A DNA stretch of 64,000 nucleotides from contig CP051142.1 of the NCBI GenBank assembly GCA_001592805.2, positions 2,418,001 to 2,482,000 on the forward strand. The letters are read 5' to 3'. The translations under genes and the position numbers were made by a program. The stretch comes from Peltaster fructicola. Its lineage: Eukaryota; Ascomycota; Dothideomycetes. Position 1 is the stretch's first letter, and each line of letters begins with the position of its first letter. The notes under the pieces were generated by a model. It had not been told where the DNA came from, did no database searches, and was given only the letters and a program-made list of their open reading frames with translations. Shown piece by piece: positions 20,880-32,849 of this stretch.

Positions 20880-22200
20880 TCATGGATGGTTGCGGCAGCC
20901 GCATCGAGTGTTTATCCAGACTGTAGAATTGCACATCAATAGTGATGGTATCTTACAACACTCTCGATAGTCTTTGTCGAGCTTTAGTGGCCACCTTAGC
21001 TTAGAGCAGCTGTCATCGTTGTATAAACTGTCTGAGGTGGGCCTGTGTATATTGTACTCGTCACTGTGGCAGGACAGCGCTGTAGAAGAACTAGACTGGC
21101 GGCTTGTGGAACCTCTGGGTGCGGCGGTCACTGTTATTATACCGTCTGCTTGGGATAATGTCTTCGTACCATATAGAATGGCTGTGACATAGACTGTTAG
21201 CCCATAGGCTGTCGTGGCTGCGTAGATCGTCGTAACCTCAGCTGTAGTGGTGTCACCAACTGTCACTGTATTGTAAATAGTCATACTTTGAGCTGTCGTT
21301 GTCTGGACTTTAGACGTAATGATTGTCATCGTCTGAGCACCGTGAACAGTAGCTCTCTGACCCATCGTGGTGCCAGTCACAGTCTGAGCGCTGAATACTG
21401 CGAGTCCTTGAGCATTGACCATAGCGAGAGGAACGGTCGTGGTGCCCATATAGTGTTTGCGGACCGTACACAGTCGGACCTCGGATAGTAGTCGTCAATG
21501 TTTGCATCGTTGTACGTGTCACATTTTGACTCTGCAGAGTGGCAGTCTGCATTTGAGACGTAGTATATGTGACAGTAACGTCCGAGCAGTGCTCACGTAT
21601 GTTGTTGTAATCGTAGTTGCTGGCTGATCTACGACCATGGTTTGAGTACTCGTCATACTCGGTCCTTGCTGAGAAGTCACAACAGTGTTCGTCACTGTCG
21701 GAGACTGCTATGTTGTGGTAAAGGAAAAGAAGACTGTTGTCGGCTGGGTGACTTGTTGCATCGTAACGACTGTACTCGTGGCAACTTGAGTGGTTGTGCC
21801 ATCACGTCCGTAGATAGTAGAATAAAACGTCGTGGTGTATGACGAAACCATGGTAGACACAATAGTCGTTGATTGAGTATATGTAACAACCACAGTCGAT
21901 GCCGGCGCTGTAGTGGTCTGCGTGATGTAGAACGGGCTCTGCGTGTATGTGATAGTCATCGATCTGCTTCAGTGCCGTTGGTTCTACCAGAGTATATGAA
22001 GCTGATGCACTTGCCGTAAGTCAAGTTGGAACACAGAACACTCGTCGAAACTGTTCGCTACTGCATAGTGATAGAAGACGTTATTGGTTGTGTCTTCGGA
22101 GCGTTGAAATACACAGGTGACGTTGTTGGCATCGCTGATCGTGGAATTGGAGTTCGATACACAGGTGAAACATTTGCGGTTCCAGACATATCCAGCTATG
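20880..22200 (-). pseudogene. Decayed Thr/Ser-rich cell-surface (mucin/adhesin-like) protein gene
   Basis: On the minus strand three successive reading-frame pieces share one composition: about one third Thr, with Val, Tyr, Gln and Ser and loose repeats such as TVYGPQTLYG, TTAYGLTVYV and TIYNTVTVGDTTT. They are 21708-21959 (MTITYTQSPFYITQTTT...), 21310-21630 (...QMQTATLQSQNVTRTT) and 20880-21449 (MGTTTVPLAMVNAQGLAVF...). An upstream segment at about 21990-22190 reads ANNVTCVFQRSEDTTNNVFY, which looks like part of an N-terminal domain. The pieces are separated by an in-frame stop (TTT-stop-QSPT near 21712) and by frame changes that no GT-AG intron explains. No signal peptide or GPI-anchor signal is left. 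Thr-rich repeats of this type are typical of O-glycosylated fungal wall proteins. The alternative is a live gene with an unusual intron structure. Confidence 0.5.
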
Positions 22201-24130
22201 ATTCAGCTGTGGTTCAGCTATCGTCTGCCGATCTGTTGTGATCGTGACATCCAGAGCTCTCCTGTTGTTGTCAACGACAAGACTGTGCAGGATGCAGCGT
22301 CATCGCTGAACAACAGCATGAGCTGCATTGGAATGGAATGCTATGCATTGCAACGGCGCTGTATGTACGCAGAGGGCCTTGGACACGTTGAGGTGTCATG
22401 ATGGCGAAGATATAATGGTCGCACGAAGGATGGAGCAGAGTTCGTGTCGTCGTCCATGTCGTCGACCCCAAGAGCGCATGGCTAATGACACCAGGAGCAT
22501 GGTACCTGGTTGATGAACCGAAGTGATTTGAGACCATCGTTTGGCACGCGCTAGCACCACGAGAGGGCTCGGCACGCCACAAGTCGTGGCATCAACAGAA
22601 CGTCTCAGGAATTCATTAGAGAACATCCTACATTAACGCACCTTGCATCAACATCACGAGCCTACTTATTCATCGTACCATCCATGCTCTCTGCAAGCTC
22701 AAGACATATCGAATTCGAGGCGGTCAGAGCGTATCTGTATCGACATCGGAATACACGTCATCGAGCGATGTCCTACCTCCTTCCTCAAGAATGCTCTTCA
22801 CCAGTTGACACTCGATGGGATACGTGAGGCCGATCTATCAGCTGGTGTGCCTATTCGTGCAATCCGCATTCAAGAGCAAGTCTGAGACCTTCGGCAAGAG
22901 AGCAGGGAACACAAGTTCATTGGTAGTCAGCCTATTCGCCGATCGATACCATACACTTCACATCAACAAGCGCATTTGCCTCTAGCCAGCTTGTGGAAGA
23001 CTCGTCGGGAGCGACGTTAGTCGAACAGCACCACATGGTTAGCTGGACAGCATGTCGTGCAACTGGTGCGGTCAGCACTTCAGCATCTAGCTCGATTGCC
23101 ACGAGATTACACGGCTGCAAACGGCACTGACGAGAGCTTGCCGAAAGAGCATCATTAGCCACATCGGCATGTATCTCAGGGCAGTAAGGTAGGTAAGGTG
23201 TTGCTCCCGAACCTTTGCTTCTCTGTTCTGTCGTGCATGCTGGGCACATTCCATCGATTACCTCAATGGTGATGCGTAATTGTGAGCAACGACTACTGAT
23301 CGCATGCTAGTCATGGCACAACCTCTCCTCTTTCAGATTGCATGCTGCGAGTACTAATCAGTGACCTTGGTGCAGTCGGAGGCCACCACGATATAGCTAT
23401 AAGCACGGGCTACCACATCTGAGAGTGCATGGACAAGCAGTCATGCCGCCTGTACATCGTTGTGGCTTACCTTCACCAAACCCTACTTCGAGGACCCATT
23501 ACTCGACGCCACTCCTGCGTGTGAACCAACACCGACCGCTGAAACTGGACTGTGATGCGACCTCACGCCAGCAAGATCCGCGCTCCATAAGTCTGTCGAT
23601 CGGGCATGAGATGCTTCTATGCCCGGGATGGAACAGAGTTGAGAGTGTTCTGATCAATCCCAGAGCACTCGCGAAGAACAACGATCGTGCTGAGTCCCTT
23701 CCACAGGCTATGAACACCACAACGTGCGTGGCGATCTTCACAATGTCGACGTAAGGACTACATCATCGTGACCAATACGCTGCGCCAACTACATGACAAG
23801 TGCTATGAGAAGCTGACTCTCCACGTCAATGAGACTAGAAGACAGTCCGGATTGTTCCCGAGGAGGACAATGGGGAGGTCTTTGTCGTCAGTTTGTCCTG
23901 TCTCTTTCACTCCTAGACAGCATAAAGCACGCATCGACCAACACAAAGACAAGTAGGTATCGTTGCTACGTACGGCTTGCTAACTCGACATACACTCATT
24001 ATCATTATAAACATCAGCTCTCGTCAGCATGTCCTTTCACCCATACCATAATCTCACAAACCTCCGTGATACTGTTCGAAAGAAAACTGGCATCTAATCA
24101 TCTGGAAGCATAATAGAGCAGCACTAATCA
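22201..24130. other. Gene-poor region
   Basis: About 1.9 kb with only short ORFs in all frames (longest about 109 codons, at 23425-23754) and no recognisable domain, RNA gene, repeat array or transposon end. It separates the decayed surface-protein gene from the orphan gene at 24.1 kb. Confidence 0.45.
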
Positions 24131-25446
24131 ATGGTTGACAACACCATGCTCGATGTCGATCGCCCCTGCGAAAGCGCATACACGATGCTATCGCCATAGT
24201 GAACCAACAACTGCAGGATCTCAAGGAGGAGTCCGCGAAAGCTACTGACTCTGTGTTGCGGGCTCGAGAGGCACGCATGAATGCAGGAAAGCAAGCTCAA
24301 GAGCATCGCAACGCCGTCAGAGCGGCGAAGACACAAAGTGTTCATGCATCATCTGCACTACTAACCAACCTAAAGCCTCTGAAAGATCGTGTTGGCCTGC
24401 TTCAAGCAGTACTGGACAATCCTAGCGGCCAGGTCGATTCAGCTGTGGTCCATCAATTACTCGAGCCGATGCAACTAGCCAAGAATATCGATTTCCTATT
24501 CATGGATCTCAGCACCCGATGGCCACCAGTCCAATATGAGAGCGACCCCGAAGACATGCCATCAGCGGGACAAGAGAGTGAGGGCGATGACGGAGGCCCT
24601 CTCGATGAGATCCTGACCACATCAGAACCGCAGAGAAAGTCTAAGAAGGAATCGTCGCCGGACCCGAGAAAGAAGGACGCTTATGGAGACACTGATTCTG
24701 AGGATGACAGCAGCAGCGATGATCCTGGTAAGGTAAGTGCAACTTCGACTCAGAAACAGAATGGTGCTCAGGATGGTGACACCCAACTCGACGAACCCAA
24801 AGGTACTGTTAGCAAAGATGAGAATAACAAGGACAAGGTTACCAAACTTGTTCATACCTACCCTCGAGATCCTGCCAATTCTTGGCAAGGTGCAGATGGA
24901 GAGCCAATCTGGATAAGTAAAAAATGCCACGGAGTGCACTACCGCTGGCTACTCGCATGCCCAATGATTGTTGATCTGGGCCCAGGATCGCCGGGCAACA
25001 AACGGTACGCTGAATTGCAGTGTCCCATATGCAGAGGTAACTTCAGCCATGGTAAAGCTGATTATGCGCTTGGATATAACGGTATCTGGGACCATTGCAA
25101 GGAGAAACACACCCTCGAGGCATGTATCGTTCGTTATATCACGTTTAAAGAGGTTCGAAAGATTGTGAATGGAAAGGACACTGTTTCGATGAACTGGCTA
25201 AAGTCTGATTCTAGGTCGGACGACCTAGAGGCAAAACGAGGGAGCAAGTACTCGCACAAGAATGCTAAGTGCTACGCCGCGAGGGTCGACAAGGAATGGA
25301 ACGAAATGAGCAAAGAAAAGAGAGAAGCTCTGATGAAGAAAGCTGGTATGATGCCGACACATAACCAGAAACGAGATCCATCATTAAGCCCAGAAACACT
25401 ACGAACACAGCAACCCGGCAGAGGAAGCAAGGCAGCGAAATTATAG
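24131..25446 (+). CDS. Orphan protein: N-terminal coiled coil, acidic linker, Cys/His cluster
   Basis: Family not recognised. The main frame is open from 24139 to 25446 but has no ATG until Met at 24277. An ATG at 24131 (MVDNTMLDVDR) is in another frame, and one extra base at the CCCC run 24163-24166 would join them as ...DVDRPLRKRIHDAIAIVNQQ, giving about 438 residues. The N-terminal about 100 residues are Ala/Glu/Gln/Lys-rich and heptad-like (NQQLQDLKEESAKATDSVL). Next come about 120 acidic, Ser/Asp-rich residues (DTDSEDDSSSDDPG) and a conserved-looking C-terminal domain with CPICRGNFSHGK and WDHCKEKH, a plausible zinc-binding CxxC...HxxxxH cluster, flanked by KKCHGVHYRWLLACP. It ends in a basic tail. 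It sits alone in a gene-poor stretch next to chitin synthase. It might be nuclear or mobile-element-derived, but nothing decides this. Confidence 0.6.
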
Positions 25447-25604
25447 ACATTCGTGTACACAAAGCTCCCTGCTTGCTAAGTGTAAGATTGCAGATCATCA
25501 ACAAGTGCTTTTGTCCTCTCAAATGTCTAAGATCAACCTCATATGTGACGTTACACTTTGCAGCAATGGACCATGCTCATTGAAATCGTATCATAACACC
25601 TGGT

Positions 25605-28600
25605 CTATCCAAACTTGCTTCGCATGCTCGTGACAGAACTCAGCTTCCCACTGACCCAACTGCCACTGCCGCTCACCCAGCTTGGCATACTCATACCAGA
25701 GTTAGCACTCCAGCCACCAGTGCTCCTCGCACCACTGACACCTGAGCCTTTCCTGCCAAAGGCTTTCAGATTGAACTTGACCTGGCCATCCGCAATAGCA
25801 TGTATGACATTGATGAGCTTAAAAGCGCCAGATCCTATCGCACGGAAGAAAGCCACGGCAGCAACAGACCACAGAATGAAGGTCAAGTATCCATTGTTGG
25901 AGACCGACGTGCTGCTGTAGGCCTCGCTGACAGCCATGGCTAGAATGGCATTGCATGTAAGCCAAACAATAACCACGTAAGTCCTGACGGCGCGATAGTA
26001 GTCCTCCTGCATTTGAGCCTCACTGACCGCTGACTTGGGAACCTCAACTCGATCTCGAAGGTTACGAAGTGCTTCATCGTATCCAGAGTCGATATCGAGT
26101 TGCTCCGAGGGCATTTCTAGCTCAACCACTCCGTTCTTGGACGCCTTGGCGACGCCGAGGTCAGTCTTCATGACGTTGTCTCCTTTTGTGCCCCAAGTGA
26201 CGTCGTGGGCATTGCAGAAGGCATACACCTGCAGCGTGCAGATGTAGCTCGGCAAGAGGGCGAAGTATTGTGCTGAACTGGTGAACATGTGCCAGGGATC
26301 CATGTAGACGAATGACATGAGGAAGTACAGCCCGACTGTGGACAAGCAGCTCACAATCAGGTTCGTGAACATGTTATCGCCAAGCTGGAGCTTGCTGTCG
26401 GGATCCTTGAACTCTCTGATCACAATGTACAAAGCGGCAAAGGTGTTGTAGACCATGATAACGCTGTAAGCGATCATACTGGCTGTGAACATCTTCTTAG
26501 CTCCCTGCGGTCGATTGCCCATGGAAAGAATGAACTGCATCATGATCAGCAGGACACAGGCGTATCTCAGGAAGACGAAAATGTAGAGCCCGATGTTGTG
26601 GCCGAAAGGATCGATCTTCGGATCTGCCAGCGATCCAGCGATGAAGTAGAAAGTGAGGTAGAAGTTGCCTAGCGAGAAGAAGGTGAACATCAGCGAGATG
26701 AACTGATACACGAATTCGATGTGTAGCAGAATCTTGCGTCCGATCGAGTGGTCCGTGGTCCAGATTTGTCTGAAGTGCAGTAGCGAGTAGACAGCGGCGA
26801 AGAAGGCACCATTGAGCCAACGTCGTCGTTGTGAGATGAATTCGGGAACAGCATCAGGTACGTCAGTCTCGCCTGTAGCCTGCTGCACGTACTTGAGCAC
26901 CCATCGTTCGTTGCGCTTGGCAACCAGCTCCCAGCAGAGGATACGGTCCTCCGCAAGATACATGTTGGCTGTGAAGACATCGGCATCCTGACCATGTAAG
27001 GTCTCTCCTTTGAAGTACTGGCTGAGTGGGCCATGGCCGGTTTCGTCGTTCTGCAGCGCGTGATATCGATAGGCACTGAGGGCTCCAGGAAGCACAGTGA
27101 TATAGCCGAAGACTGACTCCAGAGGCTTGTCAAGGATATTTGACATCTTGTACTCGAAGTTCTGACTGGCCACAAGCGGATTGAGCAGCTGAAGCCATGC
27201 TTTGCCTTTGGCTGCTTTGATCTCTCCAGCAGCGCCTGCGACATTTGAGTCCCTGTCGAAAGCTTTCCACAGGTGATAGAGGCAGTCATCGCCTGGCTTC
27301 GTGCCAACATCCAGCAATGCGCAGACGTTGGGGTTCAAGGCACGTCCGAATGCATTGAAGAACCAACGATGGCTGTTGAGCTTCTTGGCATTCTTCTCTT
27401 TGAGACAGAAGATCATCTGGCACGGCACAATGCCTTTCTCAGCACCCTTGAAGCGTAGATCGGAGTCGAGCGAAACCTGCGTGGTGTACTCGTAGACGTG
27501 CGCAGTGACCTCTTTTGGTTGACCATGTTTTGGCAATTCCTCCTGATAGCAGCCCATAGCAGCGAGAGCATCCAGCGTTCTGGGATGCACTTTAGCTCTG
27601 CCATCAGATATTATGCATACGACAATCTTCTGCCAGCCATCTTTGCCCCAGGTTCGTGATTTGTTTCGATTACAGAAATGTGCAATGTTCCTCATGATGC
27701 CATGCATGGTCCTGGTGAAGTCGATCTCGTTCTCGTTGTACATTGTCACGCAGATCAGCAGCTCTGTCTCTCGCTCTGTGCGTCCAATATTCTGGCGCAG
27801 CTTGTAGCCACGCTCCACGAAGTCGTTGGGATCGCAGGTGACAGCAGTGTAGCGCATATGTGTAAATTCGACATCATCCCGTCGTGGCAGGAATGAGTAG
27901 AGAATGGTTGGTATCTTGCACTCGAGAATGAGCTCGCCGTTGATGAGACGCACTTCTTTTGTCGCCATCTGTGCTTCTCGCACACCTCTCCGTGCTTGCT
28001 TCCCTGTTGGTGCTGGACCATAGAGATCATTGTCCTTCTCATCGTACAACGAGTCTGTGAAGGTCGACTCCGAGACGAAGCTGTCATGAGACCGCAGTTC
28101 AGGCCGTTCGACGCTTTCTTCAGCACTCGGCAGCCCAAAAACGTCGTCGTTGTCTTCGTCGATTGGTATCGTTGTCATATCTGGCTCTTTCTCCGGTTCG
28201 ATCATCGAAGGAGGTCTGCCGCCTGCGAACAACGGTGCTGGTGGAAGTGGTCTCTTCGGTGAGTCAGGAGCTTGGTAACGTGCACCAGGTCGCGGACTGC
28301 CGTTGAGATCTGCTGGCTCGTAAGGGTTGCTTGCAGCAGGCGGCCGTGCAAATTCCGCGGATGCTCGAGGTGATGGATAGGTTCTGGTGGGAGACTGCGA
28401 TGATCGTGACGATGGACGATAAGGCGAGTACCCGTCCATCGGAGGCGGTATGTCTGGCGCGGATTCCAGGACCGATGGTTGTCTAGAGATCGTGCTTCTT
28501 CCAGCATCCGACGGCTGATATGTCCTCTGCATCATGCTTGGTCTGTCCATGGACACGGGCGATGTGGACTTCGGGTTCTTTTCTGCAAATCGTACCTTGA

Positions 28601-29012
28601 TAGGCTTCCGTCGCATAGTAGGACCGTCAGTGCTCTCAGACAGCGAGGACTCAACGTCACGCAGCAGAGCGCTCATGTCGGGGCTCAACGCATCTTGACC
28701 AGACTCGTGCTGTCCAAGGTCGCTGTGTGTGTCGTTGAAGCTCAACTCGGAAGGCGTTGTGCGCACTGATGGTCTCGATGTATGCTGCTCTGTGCCCGAC
28801 GTGGAGAATCTTGCTCTTGCAGCTAGGTATGCGCTATGTGCAGGACCGCGAGCTGTGTCGCTGTGTGGTCGGCGAGTTGTTGAGGTGGTGGTAGTGCTTT
28901 GAGCGTCGTCAGGAAGAAGTCGTGCAGATGCTGCATGGTGAGGACTAGCTGTGGGTGTATCGTCGTCGCCTGGGTAGCCTGGCGGCGGGCCATAGTTGTC
29001 GGTATTGCTCAT
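25605..29012 (-). CDS. Chitin synthase, class III
   Basis: One uninterrupted ORF of 1135 residues from the ATG at 29010-29012 ([18 protein letters not shown]). The first about 330 residues are Ser/Pro-rich and disordered. The catalytic GT2 domain follows: [20 protein letters not shown], the donor-site region [13 protein letters not shown], the catalytic Asp in [11 protein letters not shown] and the product-binding QRRRW in [12 protein letters not shown]. About seven hydrophobic segments follow. The family polymerises UDP-GlcNAc into chitin at the plasma membrane of growing tips. [20 protein letters not shown] and [20 protein letters not shown] match class III enzymes, which occur in filamentous fungi and not in budding yeasts. 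The C-terminus is Gly/Ser-rich ([18 protein letters not shown]). Class III genes often have introns; none is needed here. Confidence 0.94.
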   Translation of the reverse strand: MSNTDNYGPPPGYPGDDDTPTASPHHAASARLLPDDAQSTTTTSTTRRPHSDTARGPAHSAYLAARARFSTSGTEQHTSRPSVRTTPSELSFNDTHSDLGQHESGQDALSPDMSALLRDVESSLSESTDGPTMRRKPIKVRFAEKNPKSTSPVSMDRPSMMQRTYQPSDAGRSTISRQPSVLESAPDIPPPMDGYSPYRPSSRSSQSPTRTYPSPRASAEFARPPAASNPYEPADLNGSPRPGARYQAPDSPKRPLPPAPLFAGGRPPSMIEPEKEPDMTTIPIDEDNDDVFGLPSAEESVERPELRSHDSFVSESTFTDSLYDEKDNDLYGPAPTGKQARRGVREAQMATKEVRLINGELILECKIPTILYSFLPRRDDVEFTHMRYTAVTCDPNDFVERGYKLRQNIGRTERETELLICVTMYNENEIDFTRTMHGIMRNIAHFCNRNKSRTWGKDGWQKIVVCIISDGRAKVHPRTLDALAAMGCYQEELPKHGQPKEVTAHVYEYTTQVSLDSDLRFKGAEKGIVPCQMIFCLKEKNAKKLNSHRWFFNAFGRALNPNVCALLDVGTKPGDDCLYHLWKAFDRDSNVAGAAGEIKAAKGKAWLQLLNPLVASQNFEYKMSNILDKPLESVFGYITVLPGALSAYRYHALQNDETGHGPLSQYFKGETLHGQDADVFTANMYLAEDRILCWELVAKRNERWVLKYVQQATGETDVPDAVPEFISQRRRWLNGAFFAAVYSLLHFRQIWTTDHSIGRKILLHIEFVYQFISLMFTFFSLGNFYLTFYFIAGSLADPKIDPFGHNIGLYIFVFLRYACVLLIMMQFILSMGNRPQGAKKMFTASMIAYSVIMVYNTFAALYIVIREFKDPDSKLQLGDNMFTNLIVSCLSTVGLYFLMSFVYMDPWHMFTSSAQYFALLPSYICTLQVYAFCNAHDVTWGTKGDNVMKTDLGVAKASKNGVVELEMPSEQLDIDSGYDEALRNLRDRVEVPKSAVSEAQMQEDYYRAVRTYVVIVWLTCNAILAMAVSEAYSSTSVSNNGYLTFILWSVAAVAFFRAIGSGAFKLINVIHAIADGQVKFNLKAFGRKGSGVSGARSTGGWSANSGMSMPSWVSGSGSWVSGKLSSVTSMRSKFG

Positions 29013-29415
29013 CTCGTTGAGCCCAGCAAGCGACTGGAATGTAGCGCAATGCGGTAGTGATCGTGAGACTTAGATTCAACACTGCATGTTTCGATGTCGT
29101 TAAGTAGAGTCGTGAAACGATAAGTGCAATGAATGTTTCTAGCTTTGTTGTGAACCAGGTTGATGTATCTCATCATGCATCTGATGCTAATTTGAGCTTA
29201 CTTGGTGGAAGTTCGTTCGCTGTTGTGGTATAACAAGCAGGGTTAGCTTCTGTCTCCATAGCAACGTAACCGCGCCTATTCTAACGTCTCTGATGCACAC
29301 GCGTACGCCAGTCTGCGAATAGAAGAATCAGCACCGAACATATCTGGGTTGCATTCAGCGTCGTGGCATTCAGTGCGGTAGGAGTCCTGTCTTCATCTGC
29401 ATCGATAGTCCTCTT
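29013..29415. other. Intergenic: chitin synthase promoter / MOB3 3' side
   Basis: A 403-bp stretch between two minus-strand genes. It contains no convincing ORF or repeat. It should hold the chitin synthase 5'UTR and core promoter. Confidence 0.45.
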
Positions 29416-30736
29416 TCATGAAGCTGGATTGCTGCTTGGAAGGGCGCTAGGCGTCTCTTCAACGTCTAGAATGTCCGCCGCGAGGACTGTGATCTCGCCC
29501 TCGTCAGCTTCATTTGCAGACTCGGGTGCTTTAGTGCTGTCGTTGATGACCGATGTGCTGCTGGCGGGAGACTCAACCATCTCTGCCTCTTCGCTAGGCT
29601 TAATAGCTGTGGTTTGTCTGTCGAGAGCTGGTTTGGAAGCTTCCTCTTCCTCCTCGGCCTCCTCTTGTATGACGTTCGTTACTGATGTAGAATTGCTGTA
29701 GTTGTGTCGCGGATGTTTCTTAGTCGTGTCAAGCTTTCCCAGGGCGTTGTCTTCACCCTCGTGTCGCTTCAGTACAGAAGGAACAGCCAACGATTGTTCC
29801 GGCAGTTTGTCCAGCTCTTCATTTGGATCATCAGGCTCTGAGCCTTCTGCCTCTGCAGGAATGGTGTAGTTTTCTGGCTGTATCAGACCATAGTTGTCGC
29901 AGACTGTCTTGAACAACAAGTAAAGTCCAGTCTTGCTCTCGATGCGCCAAAACATCTCGCGATGCTGGAACCAAGCATGCGCGTAGATCCTGTACACTCT
30001 TCTAAATATGTTCGTGAGCTCTTTCATCTGTTGCTGGAGAACTTTGTCGCTGTTGGCTGCCCCTGTCGTTGTTGAACCTAGGCCCAGCCTCGAAGGGAAC
30101 ATCTTCGAGCTTGTTAATGTGCTTGCTGCCCAGTCGAGGGTGTGGCAGCAATAGTCGATAGCTGAGCATGACTTGGGAGGGTCGTGAACAGCGCAAAGAT
30201 ATTGCCATTCGCTTGCTCGCATTTCCGGACAGGTTTGTGGTGAGCATGGTGGATCATCTGCGAAGAGTCCTACGATTATGCTGTTCGTCTTCTGTATGAG
30301 GAAGCGTCCAAGCTCATATAACCATATCTCTTTCGTCGTGTTCGCCGGGGGCGTTGCAAGCTGTTTCGCGAGAGAAGCTGAGATGGGAGTGGTGGAGTGG
30401 TGGCCTTCAGGGTGGGTTTGGGAATAGTATAGTGCTTTCAAATGTTCGGTCAACTGGAACGCTGAGTCGATCTTGTATCCGTCAATACCATTCAGCAGTA
30501 TCAGCAACAGTACTCACATCTTGCAGCTCCACAAGAGGTGGTCCTTCTGCCATGTCCTCTGCTCGCGTGCCTGGACGTATTCTCCGCGCAGCATTAGTGT
30601 CTGTCTCGCCTGGTAGCATCTTCCCGTGATCTTCGAGAGAAGACAGTCCGGGAGAGGTCGGTCCGATCTGGTCTTCAGCTATAGGTGGAGGTGATGGCAG
30701 ACGAGGTGAGCTCGCTGGCGACAATGCTGAAGCCAT
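29416..30736 (-). CDS. MOB3: MOB-family protein, phocein/MOB3 (STRIPAK subunit)
   Basis: Exons (complement) 30518-30736 and 29416-30471, with a 46-nt intron (GTGAGT...ATACAAG), give 424 residues. The MOB domain runs from about residue 74 to 280 and contains FLIQKTNSIIVGLFADDPPC, CPEMRASEWQYLCAVHDPP and AIDYCCHTLDWA, including the zinc-ligand cysteines. These match phocein-type MOB3 rather than kinase-activating Mob1/Mob2. In Neurospora and Sordaria MOB3 is a subunit of the STRIPAK complex and is required for hyphal fusion and fruiting-body development. The N-terminus is Ser/Pro-rich, and the C-terminal about 130 residues are acidic and disordered (EEAEEEEEASKP), longer than in animal phocein. 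It is divergent from ZNG1 with about 294 bp between starts. Confidence 0.9.
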
Positions 30737-31030
30737 GTCTGGATGGAGTGTTGGTTACGTGCCAGGTAGGACTTCAAGTCTGCGTCTGATTTGTATCGTT
30801 GTAGAGTGTGGGCAATGCTTGAATGTGAACGATCGTCAGGTGGCAGGCATGAGTGACAGTAGTTGTTGCTGTGTTGAACACGACCAGATAGTTGTTATGG
30901 TCGATGGTGTCAAGGGCAGCGCTTGGGAAAGTGCAGCTGGTCTTCAAAAGCTTCGAACAACAATTCGCAGCCTCGCCACAACCACGGTCGAGCAGTGTCG
31001 GCTGTTAACTACCAATTGTTGCGAAAGAGT

Positions 31031-32337
31031 ATGGAAGATGACGATGCGCCGCCGTTACTCGTGACGCTTGATGGCAGTCCTGTTGTTGACAGTTCGGTGA
31101 CAGCAGATGAAAAACCCAAAGCTGCTCGAGTTCCCATCACGATTATCACAGGTAAGTCTGCTGCGACAAGCCAATCCTGACTGGCACAGGACAGAGCCTC
31201 GTCTTCTCTTATCATGTCTTCTTACTTTCACTTTCTTACTGGTTGCCAGGCTATCTTGGAGCAGGCAAGACCACGCTGCTGAACTATATCTTGACTGGCC
31301 AGCACGGGAAGAAAATCGCAGTCATATTGAATGGTCTGTCCACCGGCCGATCAACAATATAGCCTTGCTGACCACAAGAAGAGTTCGGCAATACTGACGA
31401 CATCGAAAGGTCTCTCACTGTCCAGCAGGGTGACGAGCGTGTGGAAGAATGGCTGTCCTTACAAAACGGATGCATTTGCTGCTCTGTCAAGGACTCTGGT
31501 GTGAACGCTATCGAGTCTCTTATGGAGCGTCGAGGCGAGAACTTCGACTATATCCTGCTCGAGACGACAGGTCTTGCTGATCCTGGCAACATCGCCCCAG
31601 TCTTCTGGGTGGACGAAGGACTTGGCTCGACAATCTATCTCGACGGCATTGTCACCATTGTCGACGCTGCAAACCTATTACGATGTCTAGACAAGCCCGA
31701 CGGCGAGGAGAGGGTAATTGGCGCTCATCCTGGTCATGTTGGGCCGGAATTGTCTATCGCGCATCTCCAGATCTCACATGCTGACGTGATCGTCATCAAC
31801 AAGGCAGATCTTGCAACGAAGGAGCAACTGGAGCAAGTCAGAGATAGAGTGCAGTCGATCAACGCTATTGCCAAGCTGCATGTTACAGATCATAGTCAAG
31901 TGCCACAGCTTGAAGGACTGGTGCTTGATCTGAACGCGTACGACAAGGTCACATCCGAGGATATTACTTTCGCCGAGAAAGGCCACTCTCATCTCGATCC
32001 TGCTATTGGCACTGTGACACTAAATCCAGGGATCATGAGCGATGAGGCCATGCCAAAGCTCGATCGATGGCTGCAGCGAGTGCTTTGGGATGGCGAGTTA
32101 CCTGGATCAGACCTGAAAGGATGGGAGATACACCGCACGAAAGGCCGACTTGTGCTCAAGGACGGTCGAGTAACCATGATACAGGGTGTGAGAGAAATCT
32201 TCGAGCTTATCGACAGCGCCAGTACATCCGGCTCTGCCACAGACGCGAGCAAGATCGTCTTCATAGGCCACAGCATCAGCACAGAATCGACAGCCAAAGC
32301 ACTACAGCACAGTCTAGATATAGCACTGTCTGGATGA
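31031..32337 (+). CDS. ZNG1: COG0523 GTPase, zinc chaperone ZNG1
   Basis: Exons 31031-31151, 31250-31333 and 31382-32337 give 386 residues. Intron 1 is 98 nt. Intron 2 (48 nt) has a weak GTCTGT donor and an ...ACAAGAAG acceptor; using the second AG restores [13 protein letters not shown]. The P-loop is [11 protein letters not shown] (from residue 41), the metal-binding CxCC motif is NGCICCS (Cys99, 101, 102), and VINKAD is the guanine-specificity motif. The CobW C-terminal domain follows. Eukaryotic ZNG1 proteins deliver zinc to methionine aminopeptidase 1 using GTP; the assignment rests on the family. The N-terminus has an acidic stretch ([11 protein letters not shown]) in place of a targeting signal, so it is probably cytosolic. 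It shares a promoter region with MOB3 and converges with the SnoaL-like gene 4 bp from its stop. Confidence 0.92.
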
Positions 32338-32341
32338 GTCC

Positions 32342-32849
32342 TCACTCCCCTTCCAGCACCCTTTCCTCGCCGAGGCGTTTTATGAATTGCACCTCACGGG
32401 CGCCAATCAACCATTGACCAGATGCACCAGGAACCGAGACACCGTCGACCAACACCAGGTCGTCAATATATCGTCCCCAAGCCGTCACCTCCTTACCGTC
32501 CCACTTCCCTTGCCCGAAGTGCACTCCAGTGAAGTAGCTGGTGGCTTTGGCAGTCTTGCCATCCTCTGCAATCACGATGTGCTGAGTTGTGATGGCGTGT
32601 TGAGAGGTGATATGAGTAAGCCTGTAGCAAATCAGCCGGCGTCAGCGCCAGTCCTTGGTAGGCATACCGCTTCTGAATAGCGGCAGAGAGAGGCTCGAGA
32701 CCAACGAAAGAGCGAGCACCGATAGGATACTTAGCATCAACATCAGGAAGGAAAACCTGCGTCAGCAGAGCCCAGTCTTTCGTATCTAACGCAAAGCAAT
32801 AGCGAGAGATTGTGTTCTGTATGGCCACATAGTCCAGAGGGGTCGTCAT
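32342..32849 (-). CDS. SnoaL/NTF2-like small protein
   Basis: Exons (complement) 32668-32849 and 32342-32621, with a 46-nt intron (GTATGC...GCTACAG), give 153 residues. This is the length of a single NTF2/SnoaL-like cone domain. The start MTTPLDYVAIQNTISRYCFA opens with the family's first amphipathic helix. LLTQVFLPDVDAKYPIGARSFVG carries the usual Asp/Tyr positions, and the second exon supplies the beta-sheet (KATSYFTGVHFGQGKW, VTAWGRYIDDLV). Proteins of this fold include isomerases, hydrolases and dehydratases as well as non-enzymes, and I cannot tell which applies. The stop lies 4 bp beyond the ZNG1 stop, so the 3'UTRs of the two convergent genes must overlap. It is not next to other secondary-metabolism genes. 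Confidence 0.82.

Noticed and set aside
18118-25604. Transposon or LTR remains in the gene-poor stretch
   Set aside because: No terminal repeats, no polymerase or transposase-like reading frames and no strong TA-rich mutation signature were seen.
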